A stretch of DNA of 64,000 nucleotides from an uncultured Bacteroidales bacterium (GTDB lineage Bacteria; Bacteroidota; Bacteroidia; Bacteroidales; Paludibacteraceae), in NCBI GenBank assembly GCA_900317885.1, contig ONIM01000017.1, positions 1 to 64,000 on the forward strand, in the 5' to 3' direction. The position numbers and the translations under genes are program-made. Numbering within the stretch: the stretch's first letter is position 1; each line of letters begins with the position of its first letter. Below the pieces are notes generated by a model that saw nothing but the letters and a program-made list of their open reading frames with translations, had not been told where the DNA came from and did no database searches. This document shows, piece by piece, positions 1 through 9,979 of this stretch.

Positions 1-1
1 C

Positions 2-3000
2 TGGCGTACGCCGTACGGTCAGATCAACGGTACGATTCTCATGCCTCAGAATAGCGGCATGGCAGGAGTACAAGTCAGCCTCTCGGCGGACGGTGAGACT
101 CTGCGCACGATGACCACGGACGCTACGGGTACATACCTGTTTGACAGCCTGACGTACGACCTGACGAACGGCACGATCTATACCATCACGCCCACTTCGC
201 AATACGGCGTATTCAGTTATAACAACACCTCATCCGGGATAGCCTCTGTGAGCTTGGCGGCGGACCGTGCCGTAGTGAACGGCATTGATTTCGTGAACAC
301 CTCGGCAGTGCGGATCACCGGGCGGGTGCTCTATCAGAACACGACGATACCGGTAGCCGGTGTGGCGTTTGTGCTCAACGGAGATACGGTGCGCAGGAAC
401 GGAGCACCGCTGTTGTCTGGTATCGACGGATCGTTCGAACTATCCGTTCCCAAGAGCCAGGTATTGACGCTGCAAGCGACCAAGGCAGGTCATGTCTTCG
501 AAGGGGATGGCATCTTACGTCCCGTGAGCGGATCGGATTCGTTCTCGTTGGTCAAACCGCTGGACGGTGTACGGTTCTATGACAGTACCAAAGTGCGACT
601 CGTGGGACGCGTGGCGGGCGGTAATGACCAGAGAGCCTTGCAGCACGGTTTCGGTTTGGGTAAGAATAACCTTGGCGAGGATCTGCAACTCGTGCTGATG
701 CTCGAGGGCGACAACACGGCGCATATCGTTCATGACCCGGACGACCTGACGCGCGACACGATGCAGCAACATGTTTCCTATCCGTCTATCAGCGGACAGG
801 AGGTAGAGACCCAAACGCTTTTCGAACAAAAACGCATCCTCATCCGTCCGGACGTGAAGACAGGCGAGTACGCCGTGGATCTGTTCCCGGTCAAATACAA
901 AGTGGTACAAGTGACGGCAAAGGGTTACGCGACGCTCTTCCCGACAGGAACGGGCAGCGAGACTTTTGACTTGACAAACGCTCCGCTGACGATGACAGAA
1001 GACTCGTTAGAGGGCGTAAAGGTGTCTTATAATGCCGTTTATGACCGCATCTATCATGCCCCGGTGCAAGTATCGCTGACGCAACTGAACTATGGCATGG
1101 AAGCGGACGGTCTGGGTGAGACGCAGATCCAGGTCTGCGACGTCACCCCATCTGAGGACGACCGCGTGCCGCTCTATACGAAAGAGGCGGACGGCACGGT
1201 CACCTATCTATTGGGCTATCCGGTGTTCATGTATAACCGCCGCTACCAGTTTATGGCACAGGCGTTTGAAGAATACCTCTATAATAACGAGCCGTCCGGC
1301 GCGATTGACCGTGTACCGCTGCGTAGCGGGGCGGTGACGGTGCAGAACGGCATGAGCAAGAAAGATGAGCGCCGGACGTACGAACTCGATTCGAACGGTC
1401 GCAACAAAGCAATCTGGCTGACGGTGGATGATATTGATCTGCAAAGCACGGCTACGAATGCTTTGAAAACCGTGAGCGTGGCGTTGCAATACGAAGGGAA
1501 CACCGTGGAGACGACGGCTTTCCGTGCTTTCGTGGAAGGTTCGTTCGTTCAACCCGAGGCGCTCCAATCGACCGAGGCGGATCTGGCGCTCTTGGATGTG
1601 GTGCGCGACCCGGGAGGTAACGGTAGTAGCGCGTACGTCGAGTCCGGCACTACGTATAAGTTCGCTTATACGGAGAGTTATCAATGGAAATTAGGCGTTG
1701 TGTTGTCGCCCTCGTGGACGGCTGGCGTCACGCAGGATATCGGTATTGTGACCATCCCTAATGGAGCAGGAACGTATATCGGCGCTACCTATTCCTCCAA
1801 ACGCGAACTGACGTTCGATGTGCCGATCGTACACGAATGGAAATGGGGGTATAAGTATGATTATACCTTCACCACCACCGACCGTATCAGTACCTCTTCG
1901 TCGAAGAGTGCGATGGGTGTGGGTTCGAACGCGGATGTGTTCATTGGTGTGACTACCAGCCAGTTAGCCGGCAAAGCGAAGACCATTGCGCTCATTACCG
2001 ACAGCCTCTATCAGGCTCGTCAACCGGCTATCCAATCGGGCGCGATGAAAGTGCTCCGACAGGGATTTGACACCTTAGGGAATGTGTATTACCTCGTTAC
2101 GGGCGAGAAAGTGGTAATGGGAAGCCGGATCGGTAATACGTTCGCTTATTCGCAAGGGTATGTTCTGAAAACCCTGATCCCGATGTATATCTTACAGCGT
2201 CAGAACCTGCTGATGAATTTTGGTTCCCGCGAGGAGGCGCAGGAGGTGGCGGACGCAACGGGTGAACCGGTTTATTGGAATCTGCGTGAGGCACCGGTGA
2301 GCATGCAAGATACGCTCGGCGAAGGCGATTATAAGATGATTGTACCCAATAACGGCCAGGCTTATACCGACGAGGTCAAAGCCTTAGATAACATCATCTG
2401 GAAATGGATTGCGCTCGTCTATGCCAACGAAAAAGAGAAAGTGATGGCGCGTACTTCGGGCGAGAGCTTAGGTACCTTCTCCGTCAACTACGGCAATACG
2501 CTGACGCATTCCGAGACCTATTCGGCGATGACAAACTTCAACGAGATGCCGCAAAACTGGGGGCTACTCTACACCGAAGTGTTTGAGATAGGCTTTACGG
2601 GTGTTTTTAAGGATATTTTCACCTCTTTGGTCGCCTCGGATACCAAGTTCCTCAAAGGTTTCTCGAAGGAGACCTTGGGCAAGTCTGTGACGCAAGCCAT
2701 CAAAGATTATTTCAATTACAACGAAAACGGAGAGAATATCGGAGAGAAAGACAAGACGGTCTTAGGTACCAAGACCAACTCGTCAGAGTTCTCGATGGGC
2801 TTCCAGCCGGCTTTTGCGTATGATTGTGATGACAATCGCAGTTTCGAGCGAACCCAAAAGAAGACCACCGGTTTCACGATCGCATCCGATGATCAGGGTG
2901 ATATCACCGTGAGCGTCTATCGGGCGCGTACGGATAGTATATGGGATGAGTCGAGCGGAAAGGTTCGTGACAATACGGAGGCAGGTAGTTACCTGCTCTA

Positions 3001-6000
3001 CGGCTCTCTGGTGTTCTTCACGCAAGCCGGTAGTTCGTTCTGCCCGTACGAGGGCGAGGAGCGAACGCTGTTCTACAATCCCGGTACGTTGCTCAATACT
3101 GCAACGGAGCATATCGCCAAACCCGAAATGTCCGCACAGACGTATGAACTGACCAGTGTGCCGTCCGACCAACGGGCTAAATTCCGCATCGAACTCAAGA
3201 ACGCCGGACAAGTGGAGACAGGGCAGGGTGCCAGCGGTATGGAGTTCAGCCTTTCCCTCGTGGGTGCCTCTAATCCCGATGGCGCCAAGATCTATATCAA
3301 CGGCGCCCCGCTGGCTCGCCCCATCGGCTATTTTATCCAACCCGGACAGACGATCAATCAGGTATTGGAGGTGGAGAAAGGTGAAGCGGATGATTATGAG
3401 AACCTGCAGTTGATCTTCGGTCCGACTGATTGTCCGAAGACCTTTACGACGATGGATCTGTCCGTTCATTTCCTGCCGGAGTCGAGCCCGGTACAGTTAG
3501 CTTCGCCGCGTGACCGATGGGTGATGAACACCCTCTCACCCAAGGACTCCATCGGTTATTACCTGCCGGTGACGATTGATGGCTTTGATATTCATCATAA
3601 GAACTTCGACCATATCGAGTTCCAATACAAACTCTCCACGGAGAACGATGACGCCTGGGTGAACCAGTGTTCGTTCTTTGCGGAGGACAGCCTGTATGCC
3701 CTCGCTTCGGGCAACAAAGCGATGATTGAGAACGGACGGATCATGCCGTTCCGCTTCTACGGCGAAAAGGATCCGAAAGAGTTGGAATACGACCTGCGCG
3801 CCGTGTCGTTCTGCCGGTATGGCTCGGGATTCGTGACCAAAGCGTCGCCGGTCATCCGCGGAACGAAAGATACCCGTCCGCCGATGTTGTTTGGCAAGGC
3901 GCAGCCCGCCAACGGCATTCTGACCATTGAGGATGATATCTCCTTGCGCTTCTCCGAACCGATAGCAGGCAACTGGCTGGATGAAGATAACAACTTCCAG
4001 ATCTTGGGCGTGACCAACGCGACGGGAATCACGCAGACCACTTCGCTCTATTTCGACGGCATCACGGGTCACGATGCGCGAACGAAAGCACCACGCGAAT
4101 TGGCAATCACCGACCTGAGTCTGGATATGCTCATCAAACCGGTATCGAACGGCAAAGAGATGGCGCTCCTCTCGCATGGCGATGAGCAGTATAACTTTAC
4201 CCTCAGCCTGACGGCGGATAACCGCCTGAAAGTGTCCATCATCGATGACGGTGTCCTGCGCGAGACCAAACTATCCAAACCGATGGAGGCGCTCTCCACA
4301 ACCGATTTCACGCGCGTAATTATGGTCTATGATTTTGACCGGCAGACCCTTCGGTTCTATGTCGGCACGATGGATATCACCGATAGCCCTTCGACCTCGT
4401 GGCTTCTGCAGAACGATGCTTTGCCTTTCGTCCTCGGAGCAGCGCTGGACGGCTCGATGCCTTTCCAAGGTAACATGATGGAGGTGCGTGTATGGACCAA
4501 ACCACTCACCCCGGCGGAGATCAGTAATACGCATCTCAGACACCTTACGGGCTACGAGTACGGACTGCTGGATTACTATCCGCTCACGGAGAGCAAGGGA
4601 TCGGAAATGAAAGACTTGGCATCGGGCGCTACGCTCTACGCCAACGGGCTGAGTTGGACGACGCCGCAGGGTATCTCATTGGGCACGAATGGTACACCGG
4701 TTCGTTTGCAACCGACGCTCTTCAGTCGAAGCGAAGCGGAGGACTACAGTTTGCTTTTCTGGTTCCGCAGCGATAACACATCGAGCGAGACCGTTTCGCT
4801 CTTCGGTACCTCCCTCGGCGATTCGACGACCATGGAAATAGAACTGCACAACGGCGAGATCCGCTATCATGCGGGTTCGGTGGATGTCTCCGCGCATGCT
4901 CAACTGACCGACAGCCGTTGGCACCACGTGGCGCTGATCGTCTCCAAGACTTTCAACAGCGGGGCTGTACTCATCGACGGTGAGAGTGTGTTGCTCTTCC
5001 CGACTTTGCAGACCGGCGCCCTCAGCGGAACGCAGGTTTGGATCGCTAAGGGGCTCAAAGGGAACGTGGATGATCTTTGTCTCTTCGAGCAAGCCTTACC
5101 GACGGATCTGGTAAACGAGTTCGGCATGCAAACACCGAGCGGAGAAGAGATGGGTCTGATTAACCTCCTTTCCTTCTCGCAGATCCAACGCAATGCGTCC
5201 AACGTCATGGAACTAGTCTTCTCGCCCAATAACCAACGCGTCTTCAAAGACCTCAACGGGATTATTGTCCACAAAGAGCAGATACTGCTCATCGACGATC
5301 TGAGTACGCAAGCGGATAAGAATAACGCTGCGCCAGTAAGCGACAGAGGACAGTTGACAAACCTGCCGTTCACGTGGAATTACCAACTCTCCGACTTGCT
5401 CATTAACATCAAAGCGCAAGCCCGGGAAATCAACAAACGCACGATGTACCTCACGGTACGCGATGTGGAAGATCTGAATGGCAACCGTTTGCCCTCACCC
5501 GTCACATGGAGCGTCTATGCCGACCTCAACAGCGTGCGGTGGAACGAACGGACGCATGAAGAACTGATCAGTGATCAGGAGAGCGAACATCGCTTTACCG
5601 TCCGGATCAGCAACCAAACCGGCAGAACCCGTCAGTACACCATCGAGAATCTGCCCGAATGGATGACCGTTTCAACGCCATACGGTACGCTCGGCGCAGA
5701 GGAAGAAAAAACGATCACCTTCATCCTCCTAACCGACCGCATCAAGATCGGACTGCATAACCGCATCATCTATCTCACCGACGATGAGGGACTGTCCGAA
5801 CCACTGCTCATCCAAGTGACCAAAGAGACCGAACCTCCTTATCCGGGAGTCGATAAGAGCAAGTACCCGTTCAATATGTCCCTCTGCGGCAGGGTGCGCA
5901 TGGAACGTAGCGGCAAGACGGTCATCGCCACCGATGAGGACGATTACGTCTATGCCTTCCATAATAACGAATGTGTCGGCATGGCGCATCCTAATACGAA

Positions 6001-7201
6001 CGGTGAGGTTTATCTGACCGTCTTCGGTAATACCGCTATGGAGCGCAAACCGGTTCGTTTCCAACTATGGCAGGCTTCCACAGGCAAGATCTACCAACTC
6101 ACGCCCGACAACACCGTCCTCTTCGCGCAAGGCGCTGTCCTTGGCTGCGGTTCCGGTGAACCCGTGCTCTTCACTGCCGGCGGAGCAGAGATGCAAACGG
6201 TTGCCCTCAAGGCCGGATGGAACTGGGTCTCTACGTATCTCGACCTGCAACCTTTTACCGCACAGATCAGCCGCGTACTGAGTGCCGCTCAACCTTGGTC
6301 GGAAGGAGATCTGATCAAGAACCCCGCAACACAGCATTTTGTGACCTATTCGGAGGAGCAGGATGCATTCGTCGGACAGTTCAATTACCTGCGGTATATC
6401 TACACCTATATGGTCTATTGTCGTGATGGTAATACGATGCGTATCAGCGGCGAAAGGTTGCCTGCGGACTCGATGTACATCACCCTGCAAGGAGACGGTC
6501 AATGGAGCGCTCTCCCATGCCTCTATGACGAACCGGTTACCCTCCGCGATGCACTCGCTGATTATTACGACCATGCCTCCGTCGGAGATATCATCAAATC
6601 CAATACGCGTTTTGCAATGTTCTCTGCCGATCGTAAGTGGGTAGGCGATCTGACGGCGTTGACGCCCGGAGAAGGATATTTCTTCCGCCGTCTCGCCTCC
6701 GGCCCGGTAAAAGTCAATTTTTATCAAGGACAAAGGGACAAAGTACCAAGTACCCAGGACAAAGGACTCAGGAAATCCGCCGCTACGAACATGACCATCA
6801 TAGCGAAGGTGCAAAGTGACAAGGTACCAAGTACAAAGGGTAAAGTGATGGTTTATCAAGGCGATGACCTCGTCGGCATGGCAGAACCACAGCAAATGTC
6901 CAATGTCCAATCTCCAATCTCCAATGGCGAGGTTATCCTCTATTTCCTCACGATTCAGAGCGATGCGGCAGGCTCCCCTCTCCGCTTCGAGACCGAAGAC
7001 GGGCAAGAGTTGTCAATTGTCCAATCTCAAATAATCTACCTCCCCGACGCCCACTACGGCTCCGTCGAGTCCCCGGTAATCCTTACTCCCTCTACAAAGG
7101 AGAGAGATGGGGGAGAGGTCTTCAAAATCATTGAAAACGAACAAATTAAAATCATTAGAAACAATGAAAAGTATAGTATCACGGGTACTCGATTGCAGTA
7201 A
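2..7201 (+). CDS. Giant secreted multidomain surface protein, 5' end outside window
   Basis: The reading frame is open from base 2, and the first in-frame Met (base 41) lies inside a carboxypeptidase-regulatory-like fold (YGQINGTIL..GMAGVQVSL), so the gene starts upstream. Numbering from that Met, there are two such beta-sandwich domains (about 1-80 and 88-175), a long unassigned stretch, two LamG/concanavalin-like domains (about 1350-1500 and 1550-1690; the second has SRWHHVALIV), a BACON/Ig-like segment (about 1845-1930), and a Gly-Trp-Asn-Trp segment (KAGWNWVSTYL, about 2058) common in type IX substrates. The end (IIRNNEKYSITGTRLQ) matches the tail of the GH53 protein at 9980-11311, so it is probably a sorting signal. 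Likely a cell-surface adhesin or carbohydrate-binding protein; no catalytic domain seen. Micro-repeat insertions at 6722-6926 and 7012-7037 lengthen the C-terminal part. Confidence 0.85.
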   Translation, partial: WRTPYGQINGTILMPQNSGMAGVQVSLSADGETLRTMTTDATGTYLFDSLTYDLTNGTIYTITPTSQYGVFSYNNTSSGIASVSLAADRAVVNGIDFVNTSAVRITGRVLYQNTTIPVAGVAFVLNGDTVRRNGAPLLSGIDGSFELSVPKSQVLTLQATKAGHVFEGDGILRPVSGSDSFSLVKPLDGVRFYDSTKVRLVGRVAGGNDQRALQHGFGLGKNNLGEDLQLVLMLEGDNTAHIVHDPDDLTRDTMQQHVSYPSISGQEVETQTLFEQKRILIRPDVKTGEYAVDLFPVKYKVVQVTAKGYATLFPTGTGSETFDLTNAPLTMTEDSLEGVKVSYNAVYDRIYHAPVQVSLTQLNYGMEADGLGETQIQVCDVTPSEDDRVPLYTKEADGTVTYLLGYPVFMYNRRYQFMAQAFEEYLYNNEPSGAIDRVPLRSGAVTVQNGMSKKDERRTYELDSNGRNKAIWLTVDDIDLQSTATNALKTVSVALQYEGNTVETTAFRAFVEGSFVQPEALQSTEADLALLDVVRDPGGNGSSAYVESGTTYKFAYTESYQWKLGVVLSPSWTAGVTQDIGIVTIPNGAGTYIGATYSSKRELTFDVPIVHEWKWGYKYDYTFTTTDRISTSSSKSAMGVGSNADVFIGVTTSQLAGKAKTIALITDSLYQARQPAIQSGAMKVLRQGFDTLGNVYYLVTGEKVVMGSRIGNTFAYSQGYVLKTLIPMYILQRQNLLMNFGSREEAQEVADATGEPVYWNLREAPVSMQDTLGEGDYKMIVPNNGQAYTDEVKALDNIIWKWIALVYANEKEKVMARTSGESLGTFSVNYGNTLTHSETYSAMTNFNEMPQNWGLLYTEVFEIGFTGVFKDIFTSLVASDTKFLKGFSKETLGKSVTQAIKDYFNYNENGENIGEKDKTVLGTKTNSSEFSMGFQPAFAYDCDDNRSFERTQKKTTGFTIASDDQGDITVSVYRARTDSIWDESSGKVRDNTEAGSYLLYGSLVFFTQAGSSFCPYEGEERTLFYNPGTLLNTATEHIAKPEMSAQTYELTSVPSDQRAKFRIELKNAGQVETGQGASGMEFSLSLVGASNPDGAKIYINGAPLARPIGYFIQPGQTINQVLEVEKGEADDYENLQLIFGPTDCPKTFTTMDLSVHFLPESSPVQLASPRDRWVMNTLSPKDSIGYYLPVTIDGFDIHHKNFDHIEFQYKLSTENDDAWVNQCSFFAEDSLYALASGNKAMIENGRIMPFRFYGEKDPKELEYDLRAVSFCRYGSGFVTKASPVIRGTKDTRPPMLFGKAQPANGILTIEDDISLRFSEPIAGNWLDEDNNFQILGVTNATGITQTTSLYFDGITGHDARTKAPRELAITDLSLDMLIKPVSNGKEMALLSHGDEQYNFTLSLTADNRLKVSIIDDGVLRETKLSKPMEALSTTDFTRVIMVYDFDRQTLRFYVGTMDITDSPSTSWLLQNDALPFVLGAALDGSMPFQGNMMEVRVWTKPLTPAEISNTHLRHLTGYEYGLLDYYPLTESKGSEMKDLASGATLYANGLSWTTPQGISLGTNGTPVRLQPTLFSRSEAEDYSLLFWFRSDNTSSETVSLFGTSLGDSTTMEIELHNGEIRYHAGSVDVSAHAQLTDSRWHHVALIVSKTFNSGAVLIDGESVLLFPTLQTGALSGTQVWIAKGLKGNVDDLCLFEQALPTDLVNEFGMQTPSGEEMGLINLLSFSQIQRNASNVMELVFSPNNQRVFKDLNGIIVHKEQILLIDDLSTQADKNNAAPVSDRGQLTNLPFTWNYQLSDLLINIKAQAREINKRTMYLTVRDVEDLNGNRLPSPVTWSVYADLNSVRWNERTHEELISDQESEHRFTVRISNQTGRTRQYTIENLPEWMTVSTPYGTLGAEEEKTITFILLTDRIKIGLHNRIIYLTDDEGLSEPLLIQVTKETEPPYPGVDKSKYPFNMSLCGRVRMERSGKTVIATDEDDYVYAFHNNECVGMAHPNTNGEVYLTVFGNTAMERKPVRFQLWQASTGKIYQLTPDNTVLFAQGAVLGCGSGEPVLFTAGGAEMQTVALKAGWNWVSTYLDLQPFTAQISRVLSAAQPWSEGDLIKNPATQHFVTYSEEQDAFVGQFNYLRYIYTYMVYCRDGNTMRISGERLPADSMYITLQGDGQWSALPCLYDEPVTLRDALADYYDHASVGDIIKSNTRFAMFSADRKWVGDLTALTPGEGYFFRRLASGPVKVNFYQGQRDKVPSTQDKGLRKSAATNMTIIAKVQSDKVPSTKGKVMVYQGDDLVGMAEPQQMSNVQSPISNGEVILYFLTIQSDAAGSPLRFETEDGQELSIVQSQIIYLPDAHYGSVESPVILTPSTKERDGGEVFKIIENEQIKIIRNNEKYSITGTRLQ

Positions 7202-7655
7202 GCTTTCTTGGTGGAGTTCGCTCCGAGTAAAAAACTTCAGTATGATGGTTTTGGGCGCAGTCTTGATCATGGCTGCTGGTTGCAAACCCCAGGAACCCGT
7301 TAACCCCTTTGTTGATCCGGGTAACACACCCGACCCGCAATGGGTGGTCACGGTCGAAAACGACTTGACCGCCTCTATGACGGCGATCGTCAAAGTGTCC
7401 TTCGCCAACCAACCCGGTACGCTGGCTGCCTTCATCGGGAATGAGTGTTGCGGAATAGCCGAGTTCAAAGCCGATTATGGCTTGTACTGGCTCTATATCT
7501 CCCCTAACGCCGAGTCAAGCGACGAAGTGCAACTGCGTTTCTACTCTCCGGAATTGAAACGGATCTTTGAGGCTAACTCTACTTTCCCGTTCAGCAACTA
7601 CACCCATCTCGGTACTCTATCCGATCCTCTCACCCCCGAGTGGACTGCCGAATAA
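7164..7655 (+). CDS. Small lipoprotein, function unknown
   Basis: A short protein with a lipoprotein signal (MMVLGAVLIMAAGC, Cys as lipid anchor), a Pro/Asn-rich spacer, then one compact domain (VENDLTASMTAIVKV..AAFIGNECCGIAE..SPNAESSDEVQLRFY). The GNECCGIAE segment resembles NNECVGMAH in the C-terminal part of the preceding giant protein, so both probably share a small beta-domain. The start is uncertain: ATG 7164 overlaps the previous gene by 38 bp and gives a charged n-region, while ATG 7242 begins just before the hydrophobic core but has no basic residue. Probably translated with the preceding gene and located at the outer membrane. Confidence 0.7.
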   Translation: MKSIVSRVLDCSKLSWWSSLRVKNFSMMVLGAVLIMAAGCKPQEPVNPFVDPGNTPDPQWVVTVENDLTASMTAIVKVSFANQPGTLAAFIGNECCGIAEFKADYGLYWLYISPNAESSDEVQLRFYSPELKRIFEANSTFPFSNYTHLGTLSDPLTPEWTAE

Positions 7656-7719
7656 AAAAGCGAAGCTCAAACTACATCATCCTTTGACATTTTGATACAC
7701 CCTATGTTCAAATGTCTTC

Positions 7720-7752
7720 AACCGCTCCCTCGTGATGAGTCAGCGGTTTTTT
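7720..7752 (+). terminator. Intrinsic terminator after the surface-protein pair
   Basis: A 7-bp stem (AACCGCT at 7720-7726 with AGCGGTT at 7742-7748) with a 15-nt loop, followed by a T run. It lies between the + strand lipoprotein and the convergent gph gene. Confidence 0.65.
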
Positions 7753-7756
7753 ATTT

Positions 7757-7787
7757 CACACTTTCACACATTCACACATTCACACAA
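7757..7787. repeat. Short tandem repeat TTCACACA
   Basis: Four imperfect copies of an 8-9 bp unit (TTCACACT, TTCACACA x3) in the gap between two convergent genes. No function is evident; it belongs to the class of short-period repeats seen elsewhere in the window. Confidence 0.6.
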
Positions 7788-7830
7788 CTTTGTATCTTCT
7801 TATCTCGCTCTGCTCAACGATTATTTCTTT

Positions 7831-8466
7831 TTATAAGAAAGAGAGCAGGTCTGCGGGATGGTCGATGATGCGGGGACAGGAGGCGGAGACGAGGGTCTCG
7901 CGCGGGACGAAGCCCCAGGAACAGGCGACAAAGGGCACGCCGGCATTGGCGGCAGTGTCGCGATCGACGAGGCTGTCACCGAGGTAGAGGACAGACCGCT
8001 TCGCTGACAGACTCTTTTCTATGTCATAGACAATCTGCGGATCGGGTTTGCGGGGAATGCCGGTACGTTCTCCGAGGACGATGTCAAAGATACCGGGGAA
8101 GAAATGGGCGACGATCTTCTCCGTCGCTGCCTGGTATTTATTGCTGGCAACGGCGAGGTGTTGGCCTTGCGATTTGAGTGTCATTAACAGATCGGGAATA
8201 CCCTCATACGGCCGCGTGAAATCGCAGTTATGGGCATCGTAATAGGGCACAAAGAACTCCCGCACACGGAGTACGGTCTCTTCGGTCTTCTCTCCTTCCG
8301 GCAAGGCGCGCTCAATGAGTTTATTCACGCCGTTACCCACCAACCGCGGGTACTCCTCGATAGGATGCGTCGGAAAACCGCAAGCCTCCAGCGCGTGATT
8401 GCAGGCATGGCCCAAGTCGTCAATCGTATTGAGGAGCGTGCCGTCCAAGTCAAAGATAATCGTCAT
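7831..8466 (-). CDS. gph: Phosphoglycolate phosphatase-like HAD hydrolase
   Basis: HAD-superfamily phosphatase of 211 aa, the usual Gph length. Motif I is FDLDGTL (Asp6 nucleophile, Asp8 acid/base), motif II is the Ser108-Asn109 pair in VASNK, motif III Lys140-Pro141, motif IV GDS..D..D (163-170). An alpha-helical C1 cap lies between motifs I and II. It probably hydrolyses 2-phosphoglycolate or a similar small phosphoester in the cytoplasm; HAD substrate cannot be fixed from sequence. It is the last gene of the minus-strand run, 13 bp after preA. Confidence 0.85.
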   Translation of the reverse strand: MTIIFDLDGTLLNTIDDLGHACNHALEACGFPTHPIEEYPRLVGNGVNKLIERALPEGEKTEETVLRVREFFVPYYDAHNCDFTRPYEGIPDLLMTLKSQGQHLAVASNKYQAATEKIVAHFFPGIFDIVLGERTGIPRKPDPQIVYDIEKSLSAKRSVLYLGDSLVDRDTAANAGVPFVACSWGFVPRETLVSASCPRIIDHPADLLSFL

Positions 8467-8479
8467 CAGTACTTATGTT

Positions 8480-9940
8480 TTATTTCGTTTTGTTGATGCG
8501 TTTGGCTATGCCGATAGCGCCGGTAGGGCAGACGAGGCGGCAGAGATGGCAACCGACGCACTTGGCGCCGAGGATCTTCGGTTTGCGGTCCTCGTCAAAA
8601 GTGATCGCCTGGTGTCCTCCGTCGGCGCAGGAGACATAGCATCGTCCGCAACCGATACACTTCTCGCGGTCGATCTTCGGGAAGACCATCGTCTCGCGGT
8701 CGAGGTCATGGGGAAGAACAAAGTTCTTCAGTTCCTCGCCCACGAGTGTCTTGAGTTCGGTAACACCTCGCTCCAGCATGTAATGTTGCAGACCGAGGAT
8801 GAGGTCGTCGATGATGCGGTAGCCGTATTGCATGACGGCGGTGCATACCTGCACGTTGCGGCAGCCGAGTTGGATGAACTCCAGCGCGTCGCGCCATGTC
8901 TCGATACCGCCGATACCGCTGATGTCGATATGTTTCTCGATGCCTGCGTTATGGAGGATGGGGTTGCCGGTTATCTCATAGATCATGCGCAACGCGATAG
9001 GTTTGACCGCTTTGCCGGAATAGCCGGAGACGGTCTTTTTCTCACTCACTTCGGCGTCCTGCGACATGGTGATGGATTTGATGGTATTGATAGCCGAGAT
9101 ACCCGATGCGCCGCCGTAGAAGGACGCCAGAGCCGGCTTACCCATGCTCATGATATTCGGCGTCATCTTCGGGATGACGGGAATAGATACGGCTCCTTTG
9201 ACAAAAGAGGTATAGAAAAGGATCAACTCGGAGTTCTGCCCTATGTCGGAGCCGAGTCCGGTGAGCCGCATCTGGGGGCAGGAGAAATTGAGTTCCACGG
9301 CATCGCAGCCTGCGTCCTGCGCCATCTTCGCCAGTTCAATCCATTCCTCTTCGGTCTGGCCCATGATAGAGGCGATGATGATCTTGGTAGGGTAGTTCTG
9401 CTTGAGTCGGCGGAGGATATCGAAATCCACGGTATAGGGGTTCTCGGAAAGCTGCTCCATGTTTCGGAAACCGACAAAAGGCGTACCCTCTTTGCGCACG
9501 GCATCGAATCGCGGGGAGACCTCCTGAATATCCTGCTTGCAGATAGTCTTGTAGAAGACGCCAGCCCATCCGGCCTCCAATGCCCGTGCCACCATCTCGT
9601 AGTTCGTGCAGATCGCCGACGACGCCAGGAAGAAGGGGTTCTCGCAGGGGATGTTGCAGAAATTGATCGCTAAGGAAGGAAGAGAGGAATTAGGATTTAG
9701 GGTTTCGGATTTAGGATTTATGATTGCTTGCTTCAGCTCGGAAATGCGGATGGGCTTGTCGTAATGGATACAAGCCTTCTCGGCATGCGCCAGTTCTTCG
9801 TCCGAGAGCTGATTAAAAAGCTCAACGGCCGTCCAAAGGTTATCGAACCGCGCTGCGCGGATGGCGCGAGCCACTTTCTCTCCGCAAGGAGCGTCATAAC
9901 AGAGCAAGCATCTTGCTACTTCTTCGTTGATATGTAACAT
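8480..9940 (-). CDS. preA: NAD-dependent dihydropyrimidine dehydrogenase subunit PreA
   Basis: FMN-binding TIM-barrel of the dihydroorotate dehydrogenase/DPD type (about residues 90-390; ASSAICTN, NFSCPQ, SGIGGI motifs) followed by a C-terminal 2[4Fe-4S] ferredoxin domain (Cys428, 431, 434, 438 and Cys461, 464, 467, 471). The family reduces uracil and thymine, normally with a PreT partner. No preT is visible here, but the first 70 residues (ARCLLCYDAPC..) resemble the start of the PreT/GltD Fe-S domain. Between the two parts lies a micro-repeat linker (NPKSETLNPNSS). It follows GH53 by 39 bp and precedes gph by 13 bp. Redox partner and direction of catalysis are not shown. Confidence 0.85.
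   Translation of the reverse strand: MLHINEEVARCLLCYDAPCGEKVARAIRAARFDNLWTAVELFNQLSDEELAHAEKACIHYDKPIRISELKQAIINPKSETLNPNSSLPSLAINFCNIPCENPFFLASSAICTNYEMVARALEAGWAGVFYKTICKQDIQEVSPRFDAVRKEGTPFVGFRNMEQLSENPYTVDFDILRRLKQNYPTKIIIASIMGQTEEEWIELAKMAQDAGCDAVELNFSCPQMRLTGLGSDIGQNSELILFYTSFVKGAVSIPVIPKMTPNIMSMGKPALASFYGGASGISAINTIKSITMSQDAEVSEKKTVSGYSGKAVKPIALRMIYEITGNPILHNAGIEKHIDISGIGGIETWRDALEFIQLGCRNVQVCTAVMQYGYRIIDDLILGLQHYMLERGVTELKTLVGEELKNFVLPHDLDRETMVFPKIDREKCIGCGRCYVSCADGGHQAITFDEDRKPKILGAKCVGCHLCRLVCPTGAIGIAKRINKTK
9689..9725. repeat. In-frame micro-repeat inside preA
   Basis: Quasi-periodic run built from GGATTTAG/GGATTTAT units. It encodes a low-complexity Asn/Ser/Pro/Lys linker between the N-terminal Cys-rich piece and the catalytic barrel of PreA. 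Confidence 0.6.
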
Positions 9941-9979
9941 GGTAAGAATGTATTATTCAGATGGATCGTTCGCATAGTA

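Noticed and set aside
8399..9673. Long open frame on the + strand opposite preA (424 codons)
   Set aside because: Mirror of a strong preA reading frame in GC-rich codons; the translation has no family pattern or promoter.
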